A stretch of 39,020 bases of DNA from positions 1 to 39,020 of the forward strand of contig NZ_JAFMPX010000032.1 in the NCBI RefSeq assembly GCF_017353415.1. Reading direction: 5' to 3'. Numbering within the stretch: the stretch's first letter is position 1; the number at the start of each line of letters is the position of its first letter. Positions 24,895 to 33,301 of this stretch are shown piece by piece. Made by a program: the position numbers and the translations under genes. A model generated the notes under the pieces. It searched no databases and had not been told where the DNA came from. It saw nothing but the letters and a program-made list of their open reading frames with translations. Source of the stretch: Arthrobacter sp. E3 (GTDB lineage: Bacteria; Actinomycetota; Actinomycetes; Actinomycetales; Micrococcaceae).

Positions 24895-25554
24895 TTACGC
24901 CACGACGATGCCCAGATGTGCTGCCAGGATGGGGGCGAGCAGGCTGAGCTGGTACTCGTCCATGACGGTACCGGTCATTGAGCCCACACCGTTGAGGGTG
25001 CGAAAGTCCGTAGTGCGGATATCGAAGTCCTTCAGTGTCGCCTGCTGGACATCAAGGGTGCCGATGCGGCAGTTCTTCAGGGCCAGGCGGGCCACCGTGG
25101 CACCACCCAGATCCAGATCATCAATGATGCAGTCGCTGATCTGCAAATCAGTAATTTTTGCGGTGCGCAGGTTCAGGAAATCCAACTTGCCGCCATCAAT
25201 GCGCACGCTGTGCCAAGTGCTGTCATACAGTTCCGCTGACCCCCAACGGGGAGAGGTGATTTCCACGTCCCGCCAGCTGGTCCGAGATGCCTTCAGCGCG
25301 GGTGCAAAACTGTCTGCGAGGATGACGTCGCGGAATCGCGTACCGCGCATTTGGGCGTTGTGAAAAATGGGGCGCCGCAACTCGCATTCCAGGAAATCCG
25401 TGGACGTGAGGTCTGCTTCGGCGAAGTCTGTTCCATCAAAAAGTTGCCCATCGTGGCTGTCACCCGGACTGAAAAATCGATCTTCGTTGAGCTCGAGCCC
25501 ATTGAGCCTGATGGGGGAGAGCAGGGGAGTGCGGGGAGTTGGTTTCGAAGCCAT
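24895..25554 (-). CDS. Pentapeptide-repeat protein
   Basis: A 219-residue protein expected to fold as a right-handed quadrilateral beta-helix. Pentapeptide A(D/N)LXX-type repeats are seen at about residues 40-85 (FDGTDFAEADLTSTDFLECEL, then FHNAQMRGTRFRDV) and again at about 105-185 (LDFLNLRTAKITDLQISDC). The C-terminal 35 residues, MTGTVMDEYQLSLLAPILAA, look like a non-repeat cap. Some family members such as MfpA and Qnr mimic DNA and protect gyrase, but nothing here shows that. The gene is single, with the three-domain ASCH gene 70 bases upstream in coordinates, same strand. Confidence 0.85.
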   Translation of the reverse strand: MASKPTPRTPLLSPIRLNGLELNEDRFFSPGDSHDGQLFDGTDFAEADLTSTDFLECELRRPIFHNAQMRGTRFRDVILADSFAPALKASRTSWRDVEITSPRWGSAELYDSTWHSVRIDGGKLDFLNLRTAKITDLQISDCIIDDLDLGGATVARLALKNCRIGTLDVQQATLKDFDIRTTDFRTLNGVGSMTGTVMDEYQLSLLAPILAAHLGIVVA

Positions 25555-25624
25555 GCCACAAGGGTATCCGCCAGCACGGACACCGAAACCCTGCTAACCA
25601 GTCATCGCGTCCATGGATGCCAGC

Positions 25625-26959
25625 CTAGGGAAGTCGGGAGACCAGCTTGAACCGTTGCAGTACCAGCATGGAGTTCTCGTTCACCGTGAAGTCCGGGTCA
25701 CCCATGGCATTGCGCATCTCGGCGGAGTGCCAAAACTCCTCATGACCGGCACGCCACTGAGCCACGGTGGTATCGCCCTCGCCTTCGTCAATGACGTGCT
25801 GCAGGTCGACGTCGGCCAGCCGGGCATGGCGGACAGCTGTCGTTTCGATGACCGCTACGCCTTTGCCGTCCGAGTCAATCACCACCTCCTGCTGGCCAAT
25901 GACGGGCAGTCCCTCATTCTCAATCTCATATTCAATGAGAGTGGTGGTGGTTGACGTTTTGGTGCCATCAAGGATGGCCGCTACCAGTTGGTCCCGCAAC
26001 GGCCCCGGGAACGCGAACTCGGCAACGGGCAGTGGGGGCATGCCGGTGAAGGAGATGAAGTCTGTCATGGCAAAATCCCACTTTCTACTTTTTTGATTCA
26101 ACTGTGCCAATTCTTGTACAAGGTTCACCCGTGCCTGGGCGTCCCACAAATTGCGGCCACGTGATGTGTGAAACAGCGGCTCCAGGGCCAGCAAGCGCCG
26201 CAGGACTGCGGCCCTTCCCTTGGCAAAGTCGTCCGCCGGAACGTGGGCATAGTCCTGACGGACGCCCACCATGTAACGGGAGTATGCCTCCGGCGGACCG
26301 CCCAGCACGGCGAGGTCGGCGTCGCACAGGAGGTGACCGGCGGCGTCGGCGGCTTCCGGGGCGTGCGTGGCGGTCAAGCGCACCAAGCGCGCAACCTCAC
26401 CGGCCTCATCTACTGAAACCACTGCTTCAAGACTGGACTGCGCTAAAGCAGCCGAGTCTTCTTCGTCTGCGGCGGTGCCGTTGTATACGGCATCGTGAAA
26501 CCAGGCGGCCAATGCCACGGGTCGGGGTACGGTGCGGCCGGTCAGCTGATCCAGCGCCTCCAGCACTGCCAGCAGGTGTGTGGGGGAATGGTAGTGCCGG
26601 GGGGGTTCGCTCCAGCGGGCCAGCAGGTCCATACCCAACTTCGGCTGCCCGGGCAACAGTGCCCTCCAGCGCATTTCCAGCACCGAACCCACGGATTTGA
26701 CCCGGTACTTGGCTCGGATGCGCAGGCCTGACTCCACAAGTGTGCGGGCCAGTTCCTTGCCTGAGATGGGCGTGGCCCCTGCCGCGAGGAGCCTTTCGTA
26801 CAGCCGCTGCGGGACGTCGTAGTGGTCAAGGTCGAATGCCCGCCTGGAGACGCCGTTGGCTGTGGCAAAGTCGTGAAGTTCGGCCACCGAGGTGTCCGAA
26901 ATCAGGTGCGAGAACACCGTGCCATGCGCAGGCCAATAGGGAGGATCGATGAAGATCAT
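25625..26959 (-). CDS. Three-part protein: DUF4031 - HD phosphohydrolase-like - ASCH
   Basis: 444 residues in one open frame. Residues 1-90 are a DUF4031 domain (MIFIDPPYWPAHGTVFSHL). Residues 91-290 are an HD-superfamily domain with metal-ligand motifs RHYHSPTH (121-128), WFHDAVYN (His155-Asp156) and CDADLAVLG. Residues 298-444 are an ASCH domain (ILDGTKTSTTT, EGEGDTTVAQWRAGHEEFW), a fold thought to bind RNA or nucleotides. The ATG at 26959 begins DUF4031 exactly; an upstream start at 27097 adds unrelated sequence. The ASCH part has its own in-frame ATG at 26068 with AAAGTGGGA upstream, so it may also be made separately. The joint (26070-26100) carries an A6 run: one extra or one missing A would stop the first protein at the joint. 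A fusion, two coupled genes, or a sequencing error are all possible. Confidence 0.82.
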   Translation of the reverse strand: MIFIDPPYWPAHGTVFSHLISDTSVAELHDFATANGVSRRAFDLDHYDVPQRLYERLLAAGATPISGKELARTLVESGLRIRAKYRVKSVGSVLEMRWRALLPGQPKLGMDLLARWSEPPRHYHSPTHLLAVLEALDQLTGRTVPRPVALAAWFHDAVYNGTAADEEDSAALAQSSLEAVVSVDEAGEVARLVRLTATHAPEAADAAGHLLCDADLAVLGGPPEAYSRYMVGVRQDYAHVPADDFAKGRAAVLRRLLALEPLFHTSRGRNLWDAQARVNLVQELAQLNQKSRKWDFAMTDFISFTGMPPLPVAEFAFPGPLRDQLVAAILDGTKTSTTTTLIEYEIENEGLPVIGQQEVVIDSDGKGVAVIETTAVRHARLADVDLQHVIDEGEGDTTVAQWRAGHEEFWHSAEMRNAMGDPDFTVNENSMLVLQRFKLVSRLP

Positions 26960-27063
26960 GGCCCCAGTGTAGGCCGGTGCAGCACGGCTGCTGGATGCGA
27001 CGGTGACGGACACAGGCGCATAGACTCGTTTCAGTCCAGCAAACCAAGTGAAAAACGGCGGCA

Positions 27064-27759
27064 ATGCGCAACGAAGACTCCACTGTCCAGGCCACATTCA
27101 ACGGCATTGCCAGGCGCTATGACCTGATGAACCGCCTCATGACGCTGGGATCCCACAAGCGCTGGTGCCAGGAGGTGGCGCAATGTGCCACGTCCACGGG
27201 TGGCGGCAAATTTTTGGACTTGGCCACGGGAACCGGCGTCATCGCCCGGGCCGTCCGCAAGCAGAGCCCTGAAAGTGCCATCATCGGGGCGGACTTCTCC
27301 GAAGCCATGCTGGAGATGGCCCGCCACCTCGAGGGGAATGGGGACATCGACTGGCAATTTGCCGATGCCCACGAACTGCCGTTCGACGACGGGGAGTTCG
27401 ACGCCGTCACGCACGGCTACCTGCTCCGCAACGTCAGTGGCTTGGACGAGGTTCTTGCCGAGCAATACCGTGTGCTCAAGCCCGGCGGCGTTGTGGCCGC
27501 CCTTGAATCATCCCCTCCCAGCGGTGTCCTTGCCCCGTTCATACGCTTGGGTATGCGCGTGGTCATTCCCACCCTAGGGACCGTCATCGGGCGTGACCGG
27601 GACGCCTACAAGTACCTTGTCGATTCAACCCTCGGATTCCTGAACCCTGAAGCCCTGCGGCTCCGGTTTGAGCGGGCCGGGTTCACGGACATCCAGGTTA
27701 AACCGAGATTCTTGGGCACCAACATGATTTGGAGCGCCCGCAAGCCCGTCCAACGCTGA
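27064..27759 (+). CDS. MenG/UbiE-type demethylmenaquinone methyltransferase
   Basis: Class I SAM methyltransferase expected to do the last step of menaquinone synthesis. The 231 residues show the UbiE region FNGIARRYDLMNRLMTLGSHKRW, motif I FLDLATGTGVIARAV, the GYLLRNVS segment, and RVLKPGGVVAALESS, matching the second UbiE/COQ5 signature. The first signature has Thr in place of Ser, and GYLLRNV differs from the usual AFGLRNV, so it may be a divergent member or paralogue. Menaquinone feeds NarI, but the gene is not linked to nar. It is divergent from the three-part gene. The ATG at 27064 has only GGCGGC upstream. Confidence 0.82.
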   Translation: MRNEDSTVQATFNGIARRYDLMNRLMTLGSHKRWCQEVAQCATSTGGGKFLDLATGTGVIARAVRKQSPESAIIGADFSEAMLEMARHLEGNGDIDWQFADAHELPFDDGEFDAVTHGYLLRNVSGLDEVLAEQYRVLKPGGVVAALESSPPSGVLAPFIRLGMRVVIPTLGTVIGRDRDAYKYLVDSTLGFLNPEALRLRFERAGFTDIQVKPRFLGTNMIWSARKPVQR

Positions 27760-27795
27760 AGTCAGCGGGGAAGCAACCAGCCGGGCAGCAGCTGG

Positions 27796-28215
27796 CTACA
27801 GCTCCCGTTCCGCGTACACGGCGAGCGAGTCCCGGACGAACGCTGCTCCGTCGCGGCCGCCGTAGTTGGCGGCGAAGCGTTCGTCCGCAACGTACATTTC
27901 TGCGAGCCCGTTCACGTACCCCTTGATGTCGTCGCTGGGTGTGGCAGCAGGTGTTCCCGGGATTGACATCAGCCATTGCACGTGCTGGCGGGCAAGTTCC
28001 TGGGGGGTTGCGGAATCAGGGGCATCCCCGCTGGCGGACGCGGAAATCCAGCCGGCATTCAAGGGGGCAACTTCGTCCTTCCACCGAGCCTTCCCGGGAG
28101 CGTCCATGCAGCGCCATTGCTCGTCGCTGCGTGCGTAGGCTTCCTTGCCCCAGCGTTGTTCAACCTCGTCCTTATGCTGGGTGTGGTCAAAGCCGTCGAA
28201 CATTTTCTGCGCCAT
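27796..28215 (-). CDS. Stand-alone TipAS antibiotic-recognition domain protein
   Basis: 139 residues matching the C-terminal drug-binding domain of TipAL/Mta regulators: QKMFDGFDHTQHKDEVEQRWG at the start, then helices ending GRDGAAFVRDSLAVYAEREL. TipAS binds thiopeptide and other cyclic antibiotics in Streptomyces, made there as a separate product from an internal start of tipA. The ATG at 28215 has AAAGGAG at good spacing and begins the domain. No MerR part is joined to it; a 32-codon MerR fragment lies just upstream at 28263-28361 in another frame. The gene therefore looks like the surviving half of a broken tipA. It may still sequester drugs; that is inference. Confidence 0.88.
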   Translation of the reverse strand: MAQKMFDGFDHTQHKDEVEQRWGKEAYARSDEQWRCMDAPGKARWKDEVAPLNAGWISASASGDAPDSATPQELARQHVQWLMSIPGTPAATPSDDIKGYVNGLAEMYVADERFAANYGGRDGAAFVRDSLAVYAEREL

Positions 28216-28262
28216 GATGGTTTCTCCTTTGTGCAATGCTGAAATTGTCTTTTCCACGGACA

Positions 28263-28361
28263 CTATTTGACGGGCCAGCCGTGACTGTTCGCGTCGCAGT
28301 GGCGCAAAGTGCGGCTGGTGGTGCCCGCCAAGGCAGCAACTTCTTGGATTGAAAGGTCCAT
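28263..28361 (-). pseudogene. Remnant of a MerR/TipAL helix-turn-helix
   Basis: A short ORF of 32 codons begins at an ATG and reads MDLSIQEVAALAGTTSRTLR, then HCDANSHGWPVK and a stop. The first 21 residues are the recognisable N-terminus of TipAL-type regulators; the normal continuation (a Tyr-Asp followed by the wing) is replaced, with Cys where Tyr is expected. The rest of the winged helix and the coiled coil are missing. The TipAS gene is in a different frame, and about 80 residues of a normal TipAL are gone between them. Its stop overlaps a GTG at 28263 that opens the TipAS frame. Confidence 0.75.
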
Positions 28362-28374
28362 GAACCTCAGTGCA

Positions 28375-28397
28375 GAGGTTGACGTCGCGTCAAGGTC
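28375..28397. promoter_or_regulatory. TipA/MerR-type operator upstream of the remnant
   Basis: On the minus strand TTGACG and CGTCAA form a perfect inverted repeat around CGA, extended imperfectly on both sides. It lies 14 bases before the remnant's ATG, the place of the autoregulated operator in tipA-type promoters. It is preserved although its regulator is broken. Confidence 0.5.
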
Positions 28398-28450
28398 AAG
28401 AAGAATTTCGCCGTCGGTAGAATCAGGGGAATAGGATCCCCCAAAGCAAA

Positions 28451-28471
28451 GTTGAGCGTAGTAGACTCAAG
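28451..28471 (+). promoter_or_regulatory. HAIR operator (HspR binding site) of clpB
   Basis: GTTGAGC-N7-ACTCAAG matches the HspR consensus CTTGAGT-N7-ACTCAAG at 12 of 14 positions, with the right half perfect. It lies 50 bases before the TTG start of clpB. A -35-like TTGAGC within it and TAGAAG at 28474-28479 (16-base spacing) suggest that HspR bound here would block RNA polymerase. The regulator gene is at 1250-1690. Confidence 0.85.
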
Positions 28472-28521
28472 TCTAGAAGTATGAGTCAACAATGATTTCC
28501 TCATCAACGAAAGGACCTCTC

Positions 28522-31137
28522 TTGGACGCCAAATTCACCACAAAGAGCCAGGAGGCTCTTTCCGCCGCCGCCATGAACGCCTCCACCGCCGGAAACCCCA
28601 CGGTCGAGCCGGCCCACCTGCTCAAGGCCCTCATGGACCAGCGCCAGGGTGTGGCCGTTGCGCTGCTCAAGGCCGCCGGGGTCGACCCTGACGAGGTCAG
28701 TGTCGGTGCCAGTACCGCCATTCGCAACCTCCCGTCGTCGTCCGGGACCTCCGTGGCCCAGGCCCAGCTCAGCCGCAACACGTTGTTGGTGGTGCAGGCT
28801 GCACAGCAGCTGGCCGAACGAATGGGGGACAGCTATGTCTCCACCGAACACCTGTTGCTGGGGTTGGCGGACGACGCCGGAGCCACAGGAGGCGCCCTGC
28901 GCTCAGCCGGTGCCACGAAGGCTGCGCTCGATGCTGCGCTGCCCTCCGTACGCGGTGACGGCAAGGTCACCACCCCCGATCCCGAGAACACGTTCGAGGC
29001 ACTGGCAAAATTCGGTGTGGACATGACAGCCATTGCGCGTTCAGGCAAGCTTGACCCCGTCATTGGCCGCGACGCCGAAATTCGCCGCGTCATCCAGGTT
29101 TTGAGCCGCCGCACCAAGAACAACCCTGTGCTCATCGGCGATCCCGGCGTGGGCAAGACCGCCGTCGTGGAGGGCTTGGCCCAACGCATGGTGGCGGGCG
29201 ATGTGCCAGAATCGCTGCGAGGAAAGTCGCTCATCAGCCTTGACCTGGCCTCCATGGTGGCCGGTGCCAAGTATCGCGGCGAGTTTGAGGAGCGGCTGAA
29301 GGCCGTGCTCGAGGAAATCAAGGCCTCCGACGGGCAGATTGTCACGTTCATCGATGAAATTCACACGGTGGTCGGCGCAGGTGCGTCGGAGGGCTCCATG
29401 GATGCCGGCAACATGCTCAAGCCCATGCTGGCACGTGGTGAACTTCGCCTGATCGGTGCCACCACTCTGGATGAATACCGGGAGAACATTGAAAAGGACC
29501 CGGCCCTGGAACGCCGTTTCCAGCAGGTTTACGTGGGCGAGCCCAGTGTCGATGACACCATTGGGATTTTGCGCGGGCTGAAGGAACGCTACGAGGCACA
29601 CCACAAGGTGGCCATCGCCGACTCGGCGCTGGTGGCTGCAGCTACGCTGTCCAACCGCTATATCAGCGGCCGCCAGCTTCCGGACAAGGCCATTGACCTG
29701 ATGGATGAGGCAGCTTCGCGGCTGCGCATGGAAATTGACTCCGCACCGGAGGAAATCGACCAGCTACGCCGCTCCGTGGACCGCCTGACCATGGAGGAAC
29801 TCGCGCTCAGCGGGGAAACCGATGCTGCCTCCATTGAACGACTTGACGCCTTGCGCGCGGACATGGCGGACAAGAAGGAGGAACTCGCCGGGTTGAACGC
29901 ACGCTGGGAAGCTGAAAAGGCGGGCCTGAACCGTGTGGGTGACCTCAAAGCCAAGCTCGATGAGCTGCGTTCGGTGGCTGACAAGGCACAGCGCGACGGT
30001 GACTTGGAGCACGCCTCCAGGATTCTCTACGGAGAAATGCCCGCCGTGCAGCGTGAACTGGATGCTGCGGCAGCTGAAGAACAATCCACTGACAAGCCTG
30101 AACTGATGGTGGCCGAGGAAGTCACAGCCGATGACATCGCCGAGGTCATTTCAGCTTGGACGGGCATTCCCGCAGGGCGCATGCTGCAAGGCGAAAGCCA
30201 GAAGCTGCTGCAGATGGAGCAGGTGCTGGGATCCCGGCTGATCGGCCAGGGCAAGGCCGTGACTGCCGTGTCCGACGCCGTCCGCCGTGCCCGTGCCGGC
30301 ATCAGCGACCCCAACCGCCCCACCGGTTCGTTCCTGTTCCTAGGACCCACCGGTGTGGGCAAGACGGAGCTGGCGAAGGCGCTTGCCGACTTCCTCTTCG
30401 ACGACGAACGTGCCATGATCCGCATCGACATGAGCGAGTACTCGGAGAAGCACTCCGTGTCGCGGCTGGTTGGCGCGCCTCCCGGATATGTGGGCTACGA
30501 CGAGGGTGGGCAGCTGACGGAGGCCGTGCGCCGTCGTCCGTATTCGGTGGTGCTGCTGGATGAGGTGGAGAAAGCCCACCCGGAAGTCTTTGACATCCTG
30601 TTGCAGGTGTTCGACGACGGTCGGCTCACCGACGGGCAGGGCCGCACGGTGGACTTCCGCAACGTCATCGTGGTGCTGACCTCAAACCTGGGTTCGCAGT
30701 TCCTTGTGGACCCGAACCTGAGCGATGAAGACAAGCACAAGGCTGTCATGGCAATCGTGGAGTCCTCCTTCAAGCCCGAGTTCCTCAACCGGCTCGATGA
30801 GATCGTCATGTTTGACGCGCTCAACATCGAGCAGCTCTCGAGGATCGTTGACCTGCAGGTTCAGGAGTTGGCTGCACGCCTGTACGAGCGGCGACTGACC
30901 CTCGAAGTCAGCGATGCGGCGAAGGCGTGGCTGGCCATGACCGGCTACGATCCGGCTTACGGTGCACGTCCGTTGCGCAGGCTGGTGCAGCGCCAGATCG
31001 GTGATCGGCTGGCGAAGGAAATCCTGGCCGGTGCCATTGTCGACGGCGACACCGTCGTGGTGGACACGGCGGAGGACTTTGACGAGTTGGATCTGGACGC
31101 GGCCAGCAGCTCTGGCCTGAGCGTCAGTCGAAAGTAA
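28522..31137 (+). CDS. clpB: ClpB disaggregase (Hsp100)
   Basis: Cytoplasmic AAA+ hexamer that pulls proteins out of aggregates with DnaK/DnaJ. About 871 residues: N domain 1-145 ([20 protein letters not shown]), first ATPase with [29 protein letters not shown] and the arginine-finger helix [12 protein letters not shown], a complete coiled-coil middle domain, and second ATPase with [15 protein letters not shown] and [17 protein letters not shown] place the start at the TTG at 28522, because GAAAGGA precedes it by six bases and the sequence then begins [12 protein letters not shown] as in the family; the ATG at 28492 would add ten residues without a ribosome site. HspR control is shown by the HAIR element upstream. 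A hairpin terminator follows. Confidence 0.97.
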   Translation: MDAKFTTKSQEALSAAAMNASTAGNPTVEPAHLLKALMDQRQGVAVALLKAAGVDPDEVSVGASTAIRNLPSSSGTSVAQAQLSRNTLLVVQAAQQLAERMGDSYVSTEHLLLGLADDAGATGGALRSAGATKAALDAALPSVRGDGKVTTPDPENTFEALAKFGVDMTAIARSGKLDPVIGRDAEIRRVIQVLSRRTKNNPVLIGDPGVGKTAVVEGLAQRMVAGDVPESLRGKSLISLDLASMVAGAKYRGEFEERLKAVLEEIKASDGQIVTFIDEIHTVVGAGASEGSMDAGNMLKPMLARGELRLIGATTLDEYRENIEKDPALERRFQQVYVGEPSVDDTIGILRGLKERYEAHHKVAIADSALVAAATLSNRYISGRQLPDKAIDLMDEAASRLRMEIDSAPEEIDQLRRSVDRLTMEELALSGETDAASIERLDALRADMADKKEELAGLNARWEAEKAGLNRVGDLKAKLDELRSVADKAQRDGDLEHASRILYGEMPAVQRELDAAAAEEQSTDKPELMVAEEVTADDIAEVISAWTGIPAGRMLQGESQKLLQMEQVLGSRLIGQGKAVTAVSDAVRRARAGISDPNRPTGSFLFLGPTGVGKTELAKALADFLFDDERAMIRIDMSEYSEKHSVSRLVGAPPGYVGYDEGGQLTEAVRRRPYSVVLLDEVEKAHPEVFDILLQVFDDGRLTDGQGRTVDFRNVIVVLTSNLGSQFLVDPNLSDEDKHKAVMAIVESSFKPEFLNRLDEIVMFDALNIEQLSRIVDLQVQELAARLYERRLTLEVSDAAKAWLAMTGYDPAYGARPLRRLVQRQIGDRLAKEILAGAIVDGDTVVVDTAEDFDELDLDAASSSGLSVSRK

Positions 31138-31141
31138 ACAC

Positions 31142-31193
31142 AGCGGTGGTTGAGCTTATCCAGATCCAGGTCTCGACAAGCTCAACCACCGCT
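31142..31193. terminator. Bidirectional hairpin terminator, 16-bp perfect stem
   Basis: Arms 31142-31157 and 31178-31193 pair perfectly (AGCGGTGGTTGAGCTT and complement), 20-base loop, followed by ATTTTG on the plus strand. It sits between two convergent genes, clpB and the 31200 gene. The stem and loop contain GGTTGAGCTTGTCGAGACC (minus strand), a sequence type I recall as recurrent in actinobacterial terminators. Confidence 0.8.
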
Positions 31194-31199
31194 ATTTTG

Positions 31200-32975
31200 C
31201 TACTTGGTGACCGAGGTTTCCAACGGGTTTCCAGCACGGGTGTCTGACACCATGCAGTCAACCCGGCGGTCGTCCTTGTCGTTCCAGCTTGCTTCGGACG
31301 GGTAGGCCGTGGACTGCTTCAGTGTTTTGATGTTGCCTGATTCGGAGGTGAGCTGCACTGAACTGCACACCTCTGCAGCCTTGGCCTTGAGGGCATCCAG
31401 ACCAGGGAACTTCTCTGCGTCGTTGTAGTAGAAAGTTCCGACCAGCTGAGCGTTGTGGGGGCTGCTGCACACCACGACGTCGGCTGGTGTGGAAGCGTCT
31501 TTGAAGCCTCGCAGACAATCTCCCTCAAGCCACTTCAGAGGCGACAACTCGGGCAGGATCAGTCCGGCTTCCGGGTCTTTCGCCTTGTCGCTGGATGTGG
31601 CTGGTGTGCTTTTTTCACTGGTGGGTTGTGAACTTTCAACGACTACGGGGGCGGGCTTTGTGGCGCTTGACGCGAACAACCCGGCCAGAAGTGTCACAAA
31701 GAGGGCGATCAGCCCAAGGCCCACCACAACAACAGCAAGGATAATGAAAAGCTTCTTCTTGTTGCTGCCCGAGGGTCCTCCCGGCCCCTGAGGCCCGCCG
31801 GGTCCGCCATAAGGCCCCTGCGGTCCGCCATAACCCGGCCCCTGCGGTCCTTGCGGCCCCTGAGGCCCGCCGGGTCCGCCGTAGTTTGGGCCCTGAGGCC
31901 CGCCGGGGTAGCCCGGAACAGGTGGAACCCCGGGGCCTGCTGGCTGTAGCCCGCCGCCGTAGCGGGGCGCTCCTTGTTGGTTGGGTGCGCCGTATGGATG
32001 GGGTGTTCCGTACGGAGGCTGCCCGCCAGAAGCTGCAGGCTGGCCGTAGGCGCCGGGTGCATAAGGTTGCGGCCCTGCCGAAGGTGGCTGTTGGCCTTGG
32101 TGGGACCCGGTTGGCGGTGCACCGCTGGCGTCTTGGGGGTCACCCACTGGAGCAACACTTGCGGTTGCAGCAGCCAGAGCGGCGGCCTCAGCTTCGCTGC
32201 GGGCCAGTTGAGACGGCGACTGCCAGGGATTTGCCTTGGGCTGCCACGGGGTGCCCGACTGCTGCCAGGGTGTTTCCGGGCGGCGCCAGCCATGGCCGTC
32301 ATCAATGCCGGCGCCGATGTGCGGTGCAGCGGCCGGTGCAGGGTCTGCACCACCCGTGGTTGGCGTCGAGTCTGCTGCCGAAGGCGCAGGCACTGCAGGC
32401 GGCTGGGCCGGGAACGTCGGTTGATCTTCCTGTGCCACTGGCTCCACCGCTGCAGAGTGCTGGTCAGGCTTCTGCAATGAAACCGAGGGTATGGATCCAA
32501 GTTCTGCTGATTGTGCTTGGGAAGCTTGCTTGGACCAAGGATTGGTGGCAACAGGAGGTTTGGAGAAGTCCGTACGAAGGACGGTGGAGGCCGAATCCCA
32601 GTCGACACTCTCTTCAGGATCCGGATGAGCGTCCCCTTCAGGCTGCTGCCCAGCCTCAGGCTCCGGAACCTTGGGGGCCTGAAATTCGGGGGCTTTGAAA
32701 TCAGGTGCGGGAAGCTTCTCGCCAATGGAGGTGGAGATTCCCTGCGTGGCCAATTGAGCTTCGTGCTCAACACGGGCGGCCTCGGCCTCAGCTGCTTCGA
32801 GGTCAACTCTCTGGGCAACGTCTTCGCTGATTTGTGCCGCATCCAGCTGCGGCTCGGCGAAGGTGTAGTCGGCGCTTGAAATGGCGGGGTCCGGACTTTT
32901 CTCGGATGGTGCACCGGACATTGATTGAGCGCTTTTATCGTCGGCCTGCTCGTTGGCCTTGCTGCTCTCGTTCAT
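31200..32975 (-). CDS. Large Pro/Gly-rich membrane protein with septum-formation-type domain
   Basis: 591 residues. Residues 1-370 are low complexity, rich in Ala, Pro, Glu and Gln and probably disordered; residues about 370-403 are collagen-like GPQGPQGP and GPGGPQGPGG runs; KKK then one transmembrane helix at about 407-435. The last 156 residues are outside the membrane and resemble the Septum_form domain of actinobacterial proteins, with paired cysteines (GDCLRGF, VVCSSPHNAQLVGTF, AEVCSSVQ, RRVDCMV). The family name comes from a loose link to cell division; no role is shown here. The start ATG has GGAAGG nine bases upstream. It is convergent with clpB and divergent from the DUF3073 gene. 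Confidence 0.8.
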   Translation of the reverse strand: MNESSKANEQADDKSAQSMSGAPSEKSPDPAISSADYTFAEPQLDAAQISEDVAQRVDLEAAEAEAARVEHEAQLATQGISTSIGEKLPAPDFKAPEFQAPKVPEPEAGQQPEGDAHPDPEESVDWDSASTVLRTDFSKPPVATNPWSKQASQAQSAELGSIPSVSLQKPDQHSAAVEPVAQEDQPTFPAQPPAVPAPSAADSTPTTGGADPAPAAAPHIGAGIDDGHGWRRPETPWQQSGTPWQPKANPWQSPSQLARSEAEAAALAAATASVAPVGDPQDASGAPPTGSHQGQQPPSAGPQPYAPGAYGQPAASGGQPPYGTPHPYGAPNQQGAPRYGGGLQPAGPGVPPVPGYPGGPQGPNYGGPGGPQGPQGPQGPGYGGPQGPYGGPGGPQGPGGPSGSNKKKLFIILAVVVVGLGLIALFVTLLAGLFASSATKPAPVVVESSQPTSEKSTPATSSDKAKDPEAGLILPELSPLKWLEGDCLRGFKDASTPADVVVCSSPHNAQLVGTFYYNDAEKFPGLDALKAKAAEVCSSVQLTSESGNIKTLKQSTAYPSEASWNDKDDRRVDCMVSDTRAGNPLETSVTK

Positions 32976-33301
32976 GGGGGCTTGCCTTCCGTGCTGCGCC
33001 TGCCTGGCACAAAAACTAGTTCCTATGGAGAGGGCGTGGACGTGTCTGCAGAGTCCTGGTTGATGCCTGGAACACGCCGCCCTCGTGGAGTAAATGCTGT
33101 GCTCATAGGTGACTCTACCGAATAAAGCGCGCGGACCGGCCCAATATTTGCGTTTGGCTATGGGCAGAACACCCCATAGTGGGACACGACCAGGGCAGAA
33201 CTAATGTAATCTAGAAGTACGACAAACTGACCGAATATTCCGGAGCCTCGCTCATAGCCCGAGCGACCACCTCCGGTCCAAGTGTAAAAGGGGGTCACGC
33301 C
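32976..33301. other. Divergent intergenic region with promoters and hairpins
   Basis: These 326 bases separate divergent genes and hold both promoters. CTATGGG (33159-33165) pairs with CCCATAG further on, and GGGCAGAAC is repeated at 33162 and 33193. TAATCT at 33207-33212 is a possible -10 for DUF3073, with TCTAGAAGTA beside it, as in the clpB promoter. A 5'-UTR hairpin is at 33240-33276. I see no gene in it. Confidence 0.45.
33240..33276 (+). promoter_or_regulatory. Two-part hairpin in the DUF3073 leader
   Basis: CCGGAG (33240-33245) pairs with CTCCGG (33271-33276), and inside it CGCTC (33249-33253) pairs with GAGCG (33261-33265). It ends 25 bases before the DUF3073 start codon. It could affect translation or mRNA stability. 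Confidence 0.45.

Noticed and set aside
27770-27801. Possible bidirectional terminator between menG-like and TipAS genes
   Set aside because: Only a 5-bp stem (CCAGC/GCTGG) without a T-run; too weak to list.
28492-28521. ATG start of clpB ten codons upstream
   Set aside because: No ribosome site, whereas the TTG at 28522 has GAAAGGA and matches the family N-terminus.
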